Below, piece after piece: positions 44,568-53,623 of a stretch of 64,000 nucleotides of DNA. A model generated the notes under the pieces. That model had not been told where the DNA came from. It saw nothing but the letters and a program-made list of their open reading frames with translations, and ran no database searches. The stretch lies in assembly GCA_963726995.1 (NCBI GenBank), contig CAVSEP010000006.1:124001-188000 (forward strand), given 5' to 3'. The first letter of the stretch is position 1. Each line of letters begins with the position of its first letter. The translations under genes were made by a program, and so were the position numbers. The DNA is from DAIDKA01 sp963726995. Its GTDB lineage: Bacteria; Pseudomonadota; Gammaproteobacteria; Steroidobacterales; Steroidobacteraceae.

Positions 44568-45383
44568 ATGCGCGTCAGATCTTTGATTTTTTTGGTGAAT
44601 CTGCTGTTTGCCCTTGCGGGCTGCGCCACCGATGCGCCACCCCGGCAAACCCTCGCTGCCCCGGCTGCCGTCAGCGCCGCAAGCTCGCCCGCGACGGCGC
44701 CGCCGGCCGTCCTGTCCCGCACCGACAACTACCTGACGCCCGCTTCCCTGAACCTGTATCGGCTGCTGCCGCCGCCGCCTGAAGCCGGTTCCGCCCGGGA
44801 ACGCGCGGAACTGGACGAATTGCTGAAGATTCAGGCGGCCCGCAGCCCCGCCGCGGCCCAACGGGCGCTCGATGACGCCACGGTGAGCATCTTCCGCTTC
44901 GCCGATGCCTTAGGCTTCCCGCCCGCGTTCACGCCACAACGGCTGCCGCTGACCACCCTGCTGTTCGAGCGCATCGGCAGGGCGGAATCACTGTTCATCA
45001 ATTCCACCAAGGATGCGTTCGGCCGACCGCGTCCCTTCCTCAGCGAGCCGCGCCTGGCGCCGGTGGCGCCGAAACTGCCCAGCGCCTCCTATCCCAGCGG
45101 CCACACCACCTGGGCGGTGGCCTGCGCCATCGTGCTCTCGGACATGCTGCCCGAGCGGCGCGCGCAGATATTTGCGCGCGCGGACGAGTACTCCTACAAC
45201 CGCGAGGTCGGCGGCGTGCACTACCCCAGTGACATCACCGCCGGGCATCTGGCCGGTACGGCGCTGGCGACCGAGCTGCTGCATTCGGGAAGCTTCCTCG
45301 ACGACGAGCGCCTGGCGGCCGCCGAGCTGCGCCAGGCGCTGGGCCTGCCGCCGCTGCCGCGACAAAGGCTGTATCGGCACTAG
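44568..45383 (+). CDS. Class A nonspecific acid phosphatase, lipoprotein
   Basis: 271 residues from MRVRSLIFLVNLLFALAGC (44568), a lipoprotein signal with an LAGC lipobox. The PAP2/class A phosphatase signature is complete: K-x6-RP (KDAFGRPRP), PSGHTT and REVGGVHYPSD with the nucleophilic and acid histidines. It would release phosphate from organic phosphomonoesters in the periplasm, anchored to a membrane. Divergent from motAB. Confidence 0.87.
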   Translation: MRVRSLIFLVNLLFALAGCATDAPPRQTLAAPAAVSAASSPATAPPAVLSRTDNYLTPASLNLYRLLPPPPEAGSARERAELDELLKIQAARSPAAAQRALDDATVSIFRFADALGFPPAFTPQRLPLTTLLFERIGRAESLFINSTKDAFGRPRPFLSEPRLAPVAPKLPSASYPSGHTTWAVACAIVLSDMLPERRAQIFARADEYSYNREVGGVHYPSDITAGHLAGTALATELLHSGSFLDDERLAAAELRQALGLPPLPRQRLYRH

Positions 45384-45424
45384 CCGATGGTCCAGAATCG
45401 GGATCCTTCGGCAAGGGGGATTCC

Positions 45425-46345
45425 ATGCTTTGCATTACTCGCCTCGCGCGACCTTCGATTCTGGCCGCGCTGCTGAGCCTGTCGGCCTGCACCACGCAAC
45501 AGGTGGCCGAACGGCCGGCCGATTGCGGCCGCGCCTGCCTGACCTCGCTGATGACGGACTATCTGCGGGCACTGCAGGCCGGCAACGCCGCAGGCCTGCG
45601 CATCGCGGCGCCGGTGCATTTCACACAGGACCAGTCCGAGCGGATCTTCGGCAAGGAAGGCATCTGGACAGATCGCGTGGAGCTGACCGGCTACCGTTTC
45701 GACATCATCGACGTGCGCGCGGGAATCGCGGCCGCGCTGGTGAAGGTGAAGATCGGCGGCGCGCCCGCCCTGATGGCGCTGCGCCTGCTGACGCAACGCG
45801 GGCGCATCGCCGGTGTCGAGAGCATCGTCGTGCATTCGCGGGATGAAGGCATGATCTTCAAGATCGACGCCATCGAGAAACCGAGCGCGGCGATGACCTA
45901 CACGCCGACGCCGCAGCAGCGCAATACACGCGAGCAGCTGATCGGTGCGGCGGCCCACTATCCGCATGGTCTGCAGAGCGGCAGCTTCGAGAAGGTCGAC
46001 GCGCCCTTCGCGGATGATGCCTATCGCTTCGAGAACGGGCAGCTCATGGCGGGGCCCGGCTGTACCTTCTTCAAGGGCTGCGAACACATCAAGAGCCAGA
46101 AGCTCCCGACGCTGTCGAAACTGTTGTACCGGATCGCCGCCGTCGACGAGGAGCAGGGCGTGGTGCTGATCCGCATGGACTTCGGACCCGGCTCGGTCTT
46201 CGATGCTCCGAACCGTCCCAAGGGCCAGTCGCTGAGCGTCTTCGAGGCCTTCAAGGTCTACGGCGGGCAGATCCACGCCGTAGAGGCGTTCATGAAGGTG
46301 AAACCAGCCGAGCAGCCGCTCGGCTGGGAGGCGCCGGCGCCCTAG
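45425..46345 (+). CDS. Lipoprotein with a SnoaL/DUF8021-like domain
   Basis: 306 residues. Signal peptide ends LLSLSAC (lipobox). The mature part has MTDYLRALQAGNAAGLRIA...HFTQDQSERIFGKEGIW, then LVKVKIGGAPALMALRL and GRIAGVESIVV, the pattern of DUF8021 / NTF2-like proteins of unknown function. The second half (about 150-300) resembles the same kind of fold again (LIGAAAHYPHGLQSGSFE). It follows the phosphatase by 41 bp with its own GGGGG ribosome site and may be cotranscribed. Confidence 0.65.
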   Translation: MLCITRLARPSILAALLSLSACTTQQVAERPADCGRACLTSLMTDYLRALQAGNAAGLRIAAPVHFTQDQSERIFGKEGIWTDRVELTGYRFDIIDVRAGIAAALVKVKIGGAPALMALRLLTQRGRIAGVESIVVHSRDEGMIFKIDAIEKPSAAMTYTPTPQQRNTREQLIGAAAHYPHGLQSGSFEKVDAPFADDAYRFENGQLMAGPGCTFFKGCEHIKSQKLPTLSKLLYRIAAVDEEQGVVLIRMDFGPGSVFDAPNRPKGQSLSVFEAFKVYGGQIHAVEAFMKVKPAEQPLGWEAPAP

Positions 46346-46348
46346 CAG

Positions 46349-47056
46349 CTACTGCAGCACCGGCAGATCGAACACCAGCACTTCGGCATTCTCGCCGTTT
46401 TCCAGCACCAGGCGGTCGGCCTGCGTGACCTGCAGCGCGTCCCCGGCTCCCAGCTGGGCGCCGTTGGCGCTGATGCTGCCCCGGGCCACGTGGACATAAG
46501 CCTGGCGTCCGGCGGCCAGCGGCAACTGCGCACGCTGCGCGCCGGTAAACAGTCCGGCAAACACGCGCGCATCCTGGTGGATGAGCACTGACCCTTCAGC
46601 CCGATCCGGCGAGGCGATCAGTGCCAACCGGCCCTGCTTCTCGTCGGCGGAGAAGTTCTTCTCCTCATAGCCCGGTTCGATGCCCCGCTGCCTGGGCTCG
46701 ATCCAGATCTGCAGGAAATGCACCGGCTGCTGCCGGGAGCCGTTGAACTCGCTGTGCTGCACCCCGGATCCGGCGCTCATGCGCTGCACATCCCCGGGGC
46801 GAATGACCGAGCCGTTGCCCATCGAGTCCTTGTGAGCCAGTTCACCGTCCAGCACGTAGCTGATGATCTCCATGTCGCGGTGGGCGTGGGTGCCGAAGCC
46901 CGCCCCGGGCTGCACGCGATCCTCGTTGAGCACCCGCAGGGGGCCGAATCCCATGTGGCGGGGGTCGTAGTAATCGGCGAAGGAAAAGGTGTGAAAGCTC
47001 TTCAGCCACCCGTGGTCGGCCAGGCCGCGTTCATTGCTGCGTCGAATCTCGTTCAT
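46349..47056 (-). CDS. Pirin family protein (YhhW-like bicupin)
   Basis: 235 residues: SFSFADYYDPRHMGFGPLRVLNEDRVQPGAGFGTHAHRDME (in parts: FADYYDP, HAHRDMEI) and SAGSGVQHSEFN hold the metal-binding histidines and Glu of the N-terminal cupin; LQIWIEP follows. Related to E. coli YhhW, a quercetin 2,3-dioxygenase in vitro. Divergent from a LysR regulator that probably controls it. Confidence 0.9.
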   Translation of the reverse strand: MNEIRRSNERGLADHGWLKSFHTFSFADYYDPRHMGFGPLRVLNEDRVQPGAGFGTHAHRDMEIISYVLDGELAHKDSMGNGSVIRPGDVQRMSAGSGVQHSEFNGSRQQPVHFLQIWIEPRQRGIEPGYEEKNFSADEKQGRLALIASPDRAEGSVLIHQDARVFAGLFTGAQRAQLPLAAGRQAYVHVARGSISANGAQLGAGDALQVTQADRLVLENGENAEVLVFDLPVLQ

Positions 47057-47144
47057 GGTTCCTCCTCGTGATCGCCACGGTATGCTCGATTTATCGAATA
47101 AAAAAGCGCAATATTTCGTTCTTAATGATCTATTTTATTGATCA
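47057..47144. promoter_or_regulatory. Divergent AT-rich control region, pirin / LysR
   Basis: 88 bp, strongly AT-rich against its surroundings. It includes short dyads such as TTATCGAATAA and ATTGATCAAT, the kind of T-N11-A sites LysR proteins bind. Promoters for both genes must lie here; I do not assign exact boxes. Confidence 0.5.
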
Positions 47145-48041
47145 ATGAGCCTGCCCCGGACCACCCTGGAGCAATGGGCGGTGCTGGCCGCCGTCATCGA
47201 TGAAGGGGGATTTGCCCAGGCGGCGGGCATGCTGCACCGCAGCCAATCGGCCGTCAGCTATGCCGTCGCGCGGCTCCAGGAGGCCGCGGGAGTCGGACTG
47301 CTGAAGGTGCAGGGACGCAAAGCCGTGCTCACGGAGGATGGCGCGATCCTGCTGGGTCGTGCCCGGCCGCTGCTGCAGGAACTGGGCACCCTGGAGAGCC
47401 TGGCGCAGAGCCTGAAGCGCGGCTGGGAGGCGCAGCTGAAACTGGTCGTGGATCTGGCCTATCCGCGCGAGCGGCTGCTGCGCATCGTGTCCGAGCTGCA
47501 GCAGGCCTGTCCGCACACCCACCTGCAACTGGCCGATGCCGTCCTGTCCGGGGCCGAGGAAGCCATCATCGGCCAGCAGGCGGACCTGGTGGTCACGAGC
47601 CGCGTGCCGCCCGGGTTCCTGGGCGACTTCCTGCTGGACGTGCCGTTCGTCGCGGTGGCCCATCCCGAGCATCCCCTGCTGCGCCTGGGGCGCCCGCTCA
47701 CGAGCGCGGATCTCGCGCATCATTCGCAGGTGGTGGTGCGCGACTCAGGCAGCAAGGAACCGCGCGATGAAGGCTGGCTCGGCGCCGAACGACGCTTCAC
47801 CGTCAGCAGCATGGAGGCCTCTCTCGCCATCGTGACCGCCGGGCTCGCCTTCGCCTGGCTGCCCCAGCAGCTGCTCGCCCCGGCGATCGCCGCGGGGACG
47901 GCGCGCGAGCTACCGCTGGAGCGCGGCGCGCGCCGGCATGTCGCGCTGTACCTGGTGCTCGTGCATGACGAGGTCGCAGGTCCCGCCGCGCGCGAGGCGG
48001 CGCGCAGCTTCATGCGGCACGCACCGATCACGCGCGGATGA
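47145..48041 (+). CDS. LysR-family transcriptional regulator
   Basis: 298 residues. Winged helix-turn-helix at residues 5-64 (LAAVIDEGGFAQAAGMLHRSQSAVSYAVARLQ) and a substrate-binding domain after about 90. Autoregulation and control of the divergent pirin gene are the usual arrangement. Effector unknown. Confidence 0.9.
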   Translation: MSLPRTTLEQWAVLAAVIDEGGFAQAAGMLHRSQSAVSYAVARLQEAAGVGLLKVQGRKAVLTEDGAILLGRARPLLQELGTLESLAQSLKRGWEAQLKLVVDLAYPRERLLRIVSELQQACPHTHLQLADAVLSGAEEAIIGQQADLVVTSRVPPGFLGDFLLDVPFVAVAHPEHPLLRLGRPLTSADLAHHSQVVVRDSGSKEPRDEGWLGAERRFTVSSMEASLAIVTAGLAFAWLPQQLLAPAIAAGTARELPLERGARRHVALYLVLVHDEVAGPAAREAARSFMRHAPITRG

Positions 48042-48043
48042 GG

Positions 48044-48730
48044 TCATGGGGCGGGCGCGGTATTCATCAAGTGCCGCAGCAGCTCGGCTTCCTCGCCCGG
48101 GTCGGCGGTCGTGGCGTTGCTCTTCGGCGTCCTGAACAGCAGCTTCTGCGGGAATTCCTCGGGCTCGTGGATGCGCAGGCCCTCGACCACCTGCGCGTGA
48201 TACGCCATCGCCTGCTCGACATTGTTCTCGCCGCTGACGATGGTGTGGGCGATATTGAGGATGAGGGTATTGGCCTCCTCGCTGTCACAATGGGCGGTGA
48301 TCTCCCCGCGGGTGCGGTCGACCAGGATGCTGCCGTCGTAGGTCAGCAGGTCGACGACCTTGTTCATCGGCACCTTGTAGTTGACGGTCTGCCACAGCAC
48401 GTCGCGGTGTGGCAGCGGAAAACGATGCGGATCGCCGTCCCGGTAGAGGATGGTGCGCTTCCAGGGCCCGTTGTCATACCAGGTCAGCGACCGGGATGTG
48501 ATTTCCTGGGGATCCCCGTAGCGCGTCACCAGATGTGCGGCCAGCACCTGGCGTTCCACCGGCCAGTCCTTCAGATTGCGCGCCGCCCACTCATGGGAGG
48601 CCGGGGTGGAGGCGCTCGGCGCGACGCGGGTCACGGGCGCGGGCAGTGGTGTCGGCGCGACGGCGGTCTGCGCCAGCGCCGCAGCCGCGGGCAGCAGGCA
48701 CGCCAGCGCGAGGGGGAGCGGGAGTTTCAT
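48044..48730 (-). CDS. Exported protein of unknown function
   Basis: 228 residues from an ATG at 48730 with a strong AGGAGG 5-6 bases upstream. Signal peptide MKLPLPLALACLLPAAAALAQ. The mature part has WYDNGPWKRTILYRDGDPHRFPLPHRDVLWQTVNYKVP and HCDSEEANTLILNIAHTIV (each read in shorter pieces), with no domain I recognise. Periplasmic by prediction. Divergent from the AI-2E-type permease gene. Confidence 0.6.
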   Translation of the reverse strand: MKLPLPLALACLLPAAAALAQTAVAPTPLPAPVTRVAPSASTPASHEWAARNLKDWPVERQVLAAHLVTRYGDPQEITSRSLTWYDNGPWKRTILYRDGDPHRFPLPHRDVLWQTVNYKVPMNKVVDLLTYDGSILVDRTRGEITAHCDSEEANTLILNIAHTIVSGENNVEQAMAYHAQVVEGLRIHEPEEFPQKLLFRTPKSNATTADPGEEAELLRHLMNTAPAP

Positions 48731-48828
48731 GGGATCCTCCTGGCAAAAAACTGCAGTTATGCCGAAGAAATGTTCAAGGCGCATCGTGAGTCTGTACGAT
48801 AGCGGTATTCCCTGCCGGAGCTTCAATT

Positions 48829-49902
48829 TTGCCTGGGCCAAGCGACTCCACCGCCCACAAGACCGCGCGCTACGTTCTGATCGGCGCGCTGTTGCTGCTG
48901 GGTGGCTGGATGCTGCAGCGGTTCCTGCCGGCATTGAGCTGGGCGGTGGTGCTGGCGGTGGCAACCGCCTCGCTGTATGACCACTGGCTGAAGCGCTTCT
49001 CCGGGCCGCGCCGCCATCTATGGGCCGCGCTGAGCTTTACCGCGGTCGTGGGCACCATCGTCGTGGTGCCGCTCATCTACTTCGGCTTCGTGGCCGTGCG
49101 GGAGTCGGCCGCGCTGGTGCGCGCGTTTGCGGAAGGCACCCATGGCAAGCTGCCGCCACTGCCGCAAGGGCTGCGGCAGCTGCCCACGGTGGGTGACTGG
49201 CTGCAGACCCAGTGGACGCAGCTGATCGGGCAGGCCCATGAGGAAGTCGACAATGCCGCGGTGAGCGTCCATCCGTCGGTGCTGCAGTGGACCCAAAGAC
49301 TGGGGCTGCAGATCCTGCACCGCGCGGTAACGCTGGGCTTCACACTGCTCACTCTCTTCTTTATCTGTGTGAATCGGGAGCGGCTCAGGCAGGACGTGCC
49401 TTATGCGGCGCGGCGCCTGTTCGGACCCACGGTGCTGCCGATCCTCGCCGGCGTCGTCAACGCCATCCGGGCCACCGTTGACGGCATCGTGCTGGTGGCC
49501 ATTGCGGAAGGGGCGATCATGGCCGGCGTCTATGCGCTGGTGTCCGCGCCGCACCCCATCCTGCTGGGCGCCATCACCGGCATCTTCGCGATGATCCCGT
49601 TCGCCGCGCCGATCGCTTTTGGTGCGGTGGCCCTGATACTGGCGCTGGGCGGATCGGTTGGCGGCGCCATCACGGTACTGGCGACCGGCTTCGTCCTGTT
49701 ATTCGTTGCCGATCACTTCGTGCGACCGGTTATCATCGGCGAGGGCGCCAGGCTCCCGTTCCTGTGGGTACTGCTGGGCATTCTGGGCGGCGTGGAGCAA
49801 TTCGGGCTGGTCGGGCTGTTCCTGGGCCCGGCACTGATGGCGGCCCTCGTTTCCGTCTGGCGAAGCTGGGTGCGCGCACCGGTGGAGGATCTGCGCGATT
49901 GA
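48829..49902 (+). CDS. AI-2E-family transporter (PerM/YdiK-like)
   Basis: 357 residues with seven or eight hydrophobic segments; family motifs in the C-terminal half, NAIRATVDGIVLVAIAEGAIM, GAITGIFAMIPFAAPIAFG and VADHFVRPVIIGEGARLPFL (read in shorter parts). The TTG at 48829 is preceded by CGGAG 8 bases away. Substrate unknown; the name reflects the family, not autoinducer transport. It precedes minC by about 50 bp. Confidence 0.85.
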   Translation: MPGPSDSTAHKTARYVLIGALLLLGGWMLQRFLPALSWAVVLAVATASLYDHWLKRFSGPRRHLWAALSFTAVVGTIVVVPLIYFGFVAVRESAALVRAFAEGTHGKLPPLPQGLRQLPTVGDWLQTQWTQLIGQAHEEVDNAAVSVHPSVLQWTQRLGLQILHRAVTLGFTLLTLFFICVNRERLRQDVPYAARRLFGPTVLPILAGVVNAIRATVDGIVLVAIAEGAIMAGVYALVSAPHPILLGAITGIFAMIPFAAPIAFGAVALILALGGSVGGAITVLATGFVLLFVADHFVRPVIIGEGARLPFLWVLLGILGGVEQFGLVGLFLGPALMAALVSVWRSWVRAPVEDLRD

Positions 49903-49954
49903 TCGCGTGCGTAACTACTCATGATGCGATCGTCCCAGTACACTGCACGACCTT

Positions 49955-50683
49955 ATGAATCGACCCGCTGAACTGACCAACCAGCAAGCCGCCCTCGAAA
50001 TCCGCTTTGGCCCGGTGGACATGGCCCAGGTGCGCATCCGCAGCACCGATCCCGGGACCATCGTCGATGAGCTGACCGGCCGCGTGGCGACGGCACCGAA
50101 ATTCTTCCAACGCACCGCGGTGTGTCTGGACCTGGGCGAACTGGGCCGGGAACCGGATGCCGCGGAACTGCGCGGCGTGCTGGATGCGGTGCGTCGCGCC
50201 GGCATGCTCCCCGTCGGACTGGTCAACGGTACGGCGGCGACGGACAGCCTCGCGCGCGCGGTCGACATGCCGGTGCTGGCGCAGTTCCGCGCCACCAACA
50301 AGTCCCCGCCGGTGGTGCATGCGGCCCCGGTGGCGGAGCCGGAACCGGACGTGAGCGCGCTGATCCATACGCAGGCGGTGCGCTCGGGCCAGCGCCTGTA
50401 CGCGCGCCACCGGGATCTGATCGTCATGGCGCCCGTGGGGGCGGGCGCGGAACTGATGGCCGATGGTTGCGTGCATGTCTACAGTGCACTGCGCGGACGG
50501 GTCATGGCGGGAGCGCGCGGTGACACGCGCGCCAGGGTCTTCTGCCAGCAGTTCCATGCCGAGCTGGTCTCCATCGCCGGGGTATTCCGCGTATTCGAGA
50601 CCATACCGCCGGAACTCGCCGGCAGGCCCGTGCATGCGTGGCTGGACGGGGATGCCCTGCGATTTGCGCGACTGGACGAATAA
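49955..50683 (+). CDS. minC: Septum site-determining protein MinC
   Basis: 242 residues. N-terminal FtsZ-inhibiting domain (about 1-105) ending GLVNGT, a Pro/Glu linker, and the C-terminal beta-helix domain with SGQRLYARHRDLIVMAPVGAGAELMADGCVHVYS..RGRVMAGARGD (read in parts), which binds MinD. Blocks FtsZ assembly at the poles. First of minCDE. Confidence 0.95.
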   Translation: MNRPAELTNQQAALEIRFGPVDMAQVRIRSTDPGTIVDELTGRVATAPKFFQRTAVCLDLGELGREPDAAELRGVLDAVRRAGMLPVGLVNGTAATDSLARAVDMPVLAQFRATNKSPPVVHAAPVAEPEPDVSALIHTQAVRSGQRLYARHRDLIVMAPVGAGAELMADGCVHVYSALRGRVMAGARGDTRARVFCQQFHAELVSIAGVFRVFETIPPELAGRPVHAWLDGDALRFARLDE

Positions 50684-50701
50684 AATCATGGAGATCCTGT
50701 A

Positions 50702-51514
50702 TTGACTGAAATCATCGTGGTGACTTCGGGCAAGGGCGGCGTGGGCAAGACAACGACTTCCGCAAGCATCGCGTGCGGACTCGCAAGCCGCGGCAAGAAG
50801 GTGGCGGTCATCGATTTCGACATCGGCCTGCGCAACCTCGACCTGATCATGGGCTGCGAGCGGCGCGTCGTTTACGACTTCGTCAACGTAATCAACGGCG
50901 AGTGCACGCTCAAGCAGGCGCTGATCAAGGACAAGCGGCTGGAGACCCTGTTCGTGCTGGCCGCCTCCCAGACCCGCGACAAGGACGCGCTGAATGCCGA
51001 AGGGGTCGAGCGGGTTCTCAACGAGCTGCGCGCCGAGAACTTCGACTACGTGCTGTGCGATTCCCCGGCCGGCATCGAGAAGGGCGCGCACCTGGCCATG
51101 TATTTCGCCGACCGCGCCATCGTGGTCGTGAATCCGGAAGTCTCCTCGGTGCGCGACTCGGACCGGATCCTGGGGCTGCTGGCCAGCAAGACCAAGCTTG
51201 CCGAGGGCGGCAATGGCCGCGTGCAGGAGCACCTGCTGCTCACCCGCTACAGCCCGCGACGCGTGGCGGCCGGTGAGATGATGGGTGTCGATGACGTGAA
51301 GGAGATCCTGGGTCTGGACGTCGTCGGAGTGGTTCCCGAGTCCACCGATGTGCTCTCGGCGTCCAATGCAGGCACTCCGGTGATACTGAACGAGGAATCG
51401 GATGTGGCGCGGGCCTACCAGGACGCCGTGTCGCGCCTGCTGGGCGAGAGCGTGCCGCTGCGGTTCATCGATGAACCCAAGAGGGGTTTCTTCGCTCGCC
51501 TGTTTGGAGGTTGA
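50702..51514 (+). CDS. minD: Septum site-determining ATPase MinD
   Basis: 270 residues. Deviant Walker A GKGGVGKTTTSAS (residues 9-17), CDSPAGIE, and the C-terminal amphipathic membrane-targeting helix KRGFFARLFGG. The start is TTG at 50702 with GGAG 8 bases before it. Oscillates on the membrane with MinE and recruits MinC. Confidence 0.97.
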   Translation: MTEIIVVTSGKGGVGKTTTSASIACGLASRGKKVAVIDFDIGLRNLDLIMGCERRVVYDFVNVINGECTLKQALIKDKRLETLFVLAASQTRDKDALNAEGVERVLNELRAENFDYVLCDSPAGIEKGAHLAMYFADRAIVVVNPEVSSVRDSDRILGLLASKTKLAEGGNGRVQEHLLLTRYSPRRVAAGEMMGVDDVKEILGLDVVGVVPESTDVLSASNAGTPVILNEESDVARAYQDAVSRLLGESVPLRFIDEPKRGFFARLFGG

Positions 51515-51516
51515 GC

Positions 51517-51804
51517 ATGGGGCTACTTGATTTGTTCCGCCGCCAGCCCCCGTCGGCCCAGGTGGCAAAAGAACGCCTGCGCATCATCGTCGCGCAGGAA
51601 CGTGGGGCGCGCGGCGGTCCGGACTACCTGCCGCTGCTGCGTCGGGAGCTGCTTGAAGTCATCCGCAAGTACGTGAACGTCGACCCGGAAGCCGTGGTCA
51701 TCAACCTGGAACGCGACCAGGGGCAGGAAGTGCTGGAATTGAGCGTGGCGCTGCCGGACAAGGTCCAGGCCGGCAAGGCGGCCGCGGCTGGCGGCAAGGC
51801 CTGA
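51517..51804 (+). CDS. minE: Cell division topological specificity factor MinE
   Basis: 95 residues from ATG at 51517 (GGAGG 6 bases upstream, 2 bp after the minD stop). MinD-activating segment KERLRIIVAQERG at about 18-30 and the dimerisation domain LELSVALP. The Ala/Gly/Lys C-terminus is low complexity. Confidence 0.95.
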   Translation: MGLLDLFRRQPPSAQVAKERLRIIVAQERGARGGPDYLPLLRRELLEVIRKYVNVDPEAVVINLERDQGQEVLELSVALPDKVQAGKAAAAGGKA

Positions 51805-51805
51805 A

Positions 51806-52288
51806 TCAGTCTTCCTTGGCTTCGCCCATCTGCGACTGGCTGTAGTTCTGGATGCCGACCCGCTTGACCAGATCAAGCTGGGTCTCCAGGAAATCGATGT
51901 GCTCTTCCTCGGACTCCAGGATGGACTCGAACAGTTCCCGTGATACGTAGTCCGCCAGGGTCTCGCTGTCGGCAATGGCCGCCTTCAGATCCTTGTGCGC
52001 GGCCAGTTCCAGCTTCAGATCGCACTCCAGGCACTCCTGGAGATTCTCGCCGATCAGGAGCTTGCCCAGATCCTGCAAGTTGGGCAGGCCTTCCAGGAAC
52101 AGCACCCGCTTGATGAGCCGATCGGCATGCTTCATCTCGTCGATCGATTCGTCCTTCTCGTACTGCTCCAGTCGCGACAGGCCCCAGTTGCCGAACATCC
52201 GGGAGTGCAGGAAGTACTGGTTGATCGCAGTGAGTTCGTTCTTCAGCACCAGATTCAGGTGCCGGATGATCTTCGGGTCGCCCTTCAT
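51806..52288 (-). CDS. bfr: Bacterioferritin
   Basis: 160 residues from MKGDPKIIRHLN (52288). Ferroxidase ligands E18, E51, H54 and the later Glu/His set (SEEEHIDFLETQ), and the haem-binding M52 in DEMKHADRL, are all present. Stores iron as a 24-mer. Convergent with minE (1 bp between stops) and preceded by bfd, its electron donor for iron release. Confidence 0.96.
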   Translation of the reverse strand: MKGDPKIIRHLNLVLKNELTAINQYFLHSRMFGNWGLSRLEQYEKDESIDEMKHADRLIKRVLFLEGLPNLQDLGKLLIGENLQECLECDLKLELAAHKDLKAAIADSETLADYVSRELFESILESEEEHIDFLETQLDLVKRVGIQNYSQSQMGEAKED

Positions 52289-52362
52289 GAGCCTCACTCC
52301 AGCATCAATGCAAGCAGCGGCCCATGATGGGCCTCGGCCTGGGCAGGCGCAATTGAAGGGGA

Positions 52363-52551
52363 CTAGGCCGCGTTCTTGCGGCGGCTGGAGAGGACGTACT
52401 CGTCCACCATCGCCTTGGCGGTCTCCTGGCAGCGGCCGCAGCACATGCCCACCGGAAGACGGGACTGCACGTCGCTCAACGAAGCGGCGCCGCGGTCCAC
52501 GGCTTCATGGATCTGGCGGTCGGTGACCGCGCTGCAGACGCATACGTACAT
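52363..52551 (-). CDS. bfd: Bacterioferritin-associated ferredoxin
   Basis: 62 residues from MYVCVCSAVTDRQIHEAV (52551). The [2Fe-2S] cysteines C4, C6, C38 and C41 match the Bfd pattern (CVC...CCGRC). Bfd reduces bacterioferritin iron for mobilisation. Upstream lies a Fur-box-like site, consistent with iron-starvation induction; bfr follows after 74 bp. Confidence 0.94.
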   Translation of the reverse strand: MYVCVCSAVTDRQIHEAVDRGAASLSDVQSRLPVGMCCGRCQETAKAMVDEYVLSSRRKNAA

Positions 52552-52615
52552 GAATCGCTCCGCTTCGACCTCAGCCCATGCGCCTTGCAGGGCCGCGGCC
52601 AGTGAGGAAAGTATA

Positions 52616-52634
52616 AATGAGAATGATTCCGAAT
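52616..52634 (-). promoter_or_regulatory. Putative Fur box before bfd
   Basis: AATGAGAATGATTCCGAAT resembles the 19-bp Fur consensus (GATAATGATAATCATTATC) in the central AATGAGAATGATT, inside an AT-rich patch 65-85 bp upstream of the bfd start. Based on visual similarity only. Confidence 0.55.
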
Positions 52635-52652
52635 AGCAAATGGGACGCCCCA

Positions 52653-53018
52653 TCAGCGGGCGAGGCTGCCGCCACGGAACACGAAATACACGGCGCCGAG
52701 CACGCACAGCGCGGCCCATAGGTAGTCCAGGCGCAGCGGCTGGCGCAGAAAGTACACCGAGAAGGGCAGGAAGACCGCCAGCGTGATGACCTCCTGCAGA
52801 ATCTTCAGCTGTCCCACGCTGAACTGGGTATAGCCGATGCGGTTCGCCGGAACCTGCAGCAGGTATTCGAACAGGGCGATGCCCCAGCTCACCAGCGCGG
52901 CAACCACCCAGGGACGCGTGTTCAGCTCCTTGAGGTGGCCGTACCAGGCGAACGTCATGAAGACATTGGACAACGACAGCAGCACGACGGTCTGCAGCAG
53001 GACGACGGCCTTGGTCAC
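52653..53018 (-). CDS. DMT-superfamily small membrane protein (DUF486)
   Basis: 121 residues, four membrane segments; FMTFAWYGHLK, WGIALFEYLLQVPANRIGY and FSVGQLKILQEVITL (in parts) are characteristic of DUF486. GTG start at 53018 with GAGG 7 bases upstream. Transport substrate unknown. Confidence 0.85.
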   Translation of the reverse strand: MTKAVVLLQTVVLLSLSNVFMTFAWYGHLKELNTRPWVVAALVSWGIALFEYLLQVPANRIGYTQFSVGQLKILQEVITLAVFLPFSVYFLRQPLRLDYLWAALCVLGAVYFVFRGGSLAR

Positions 53019-53101
53019 GGAGCATCCTCAAGAAAAGGGTCTGGGCGGATTCTGCCAAACATTGGGTCGATGAGTGGATGCAGGGTCGACTTGCGCCCGC
53101 T

Positions 53102-53623
53102 TCAGTTGGCCAGCCTCGCCCAGCGCTCATGGTCACGCCAGCGGCCCCCGATCTTCAGATACCGCGGCGAGTAGCCCTCCATCCGGAAACCGCAGGCGCG
53201 GACCAGCGCAATGGATGCGAGGTTCCCGGGTTGGATATTGGCTTCCAGCCGATGCAGCTTCAGGGTCCCGAAGGCATGCGCCACGACCGCCTCGAGGCCC
53301 GCGCGCATCAGGCCCCGGCCCTCATGTCCGGCAAAGGCGTAGTAACCCAGGTAGCCGCTGCGGAACAGGCCCAGGATGATGTTGGTGAGATTGATGACGC
53401 CGGCGATCTGCAGGGTGTCTCGCCGACAGATCAGGTAGGCGCGATTGGCCGGCTGCCCCATCTTGCGCAGATAGGCGCGAAACTCGGCGGTCGTGGACGG
53501 AGGAGAAACCCACGGGTGATGGAGCCTGCGGCTGGCCCGCACCGCCGCCAGGAAGTCGGCGCGATCCCTGCCATCGGGTTCGCGCAGCACGATGGGCGAT
53601 GCAGCGGGCAACCGCGCCCTCAC
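53102..53623 (-). CDS. GNAT acetyltransferase, RimJ/RimL type
   Basis: 173 residues. GVINLTNIILGLFRSGYLGYYAFAGHEGRGLMRAGLEAVV includes the acetyl-CoA site GHEGRGLM, followed by LHRLEANIQPGNLASIALVRACGF (both read in parts), the RimJ signature. Probably acetylates a protein N-terminus or small amine. GTG start overlaps the upstream gene's stop as GTGA. Confidence 0.85.
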   Translation of the reverse strand: MRARLPAASPIVLREPDGRDRADFLAAVRASRRLHHPWVSPPSTTAEFRAYLRKMGQPANRAYLICRRDTLQIAGVINLTNIILGLFRSGYLGYYAFAGHEGRGLMRAGLEAVVAHAFGTLKLHRLEANIQPGNLASIALVRACGFRMEGYSPRYLKIGGRWRDHERWARLAN

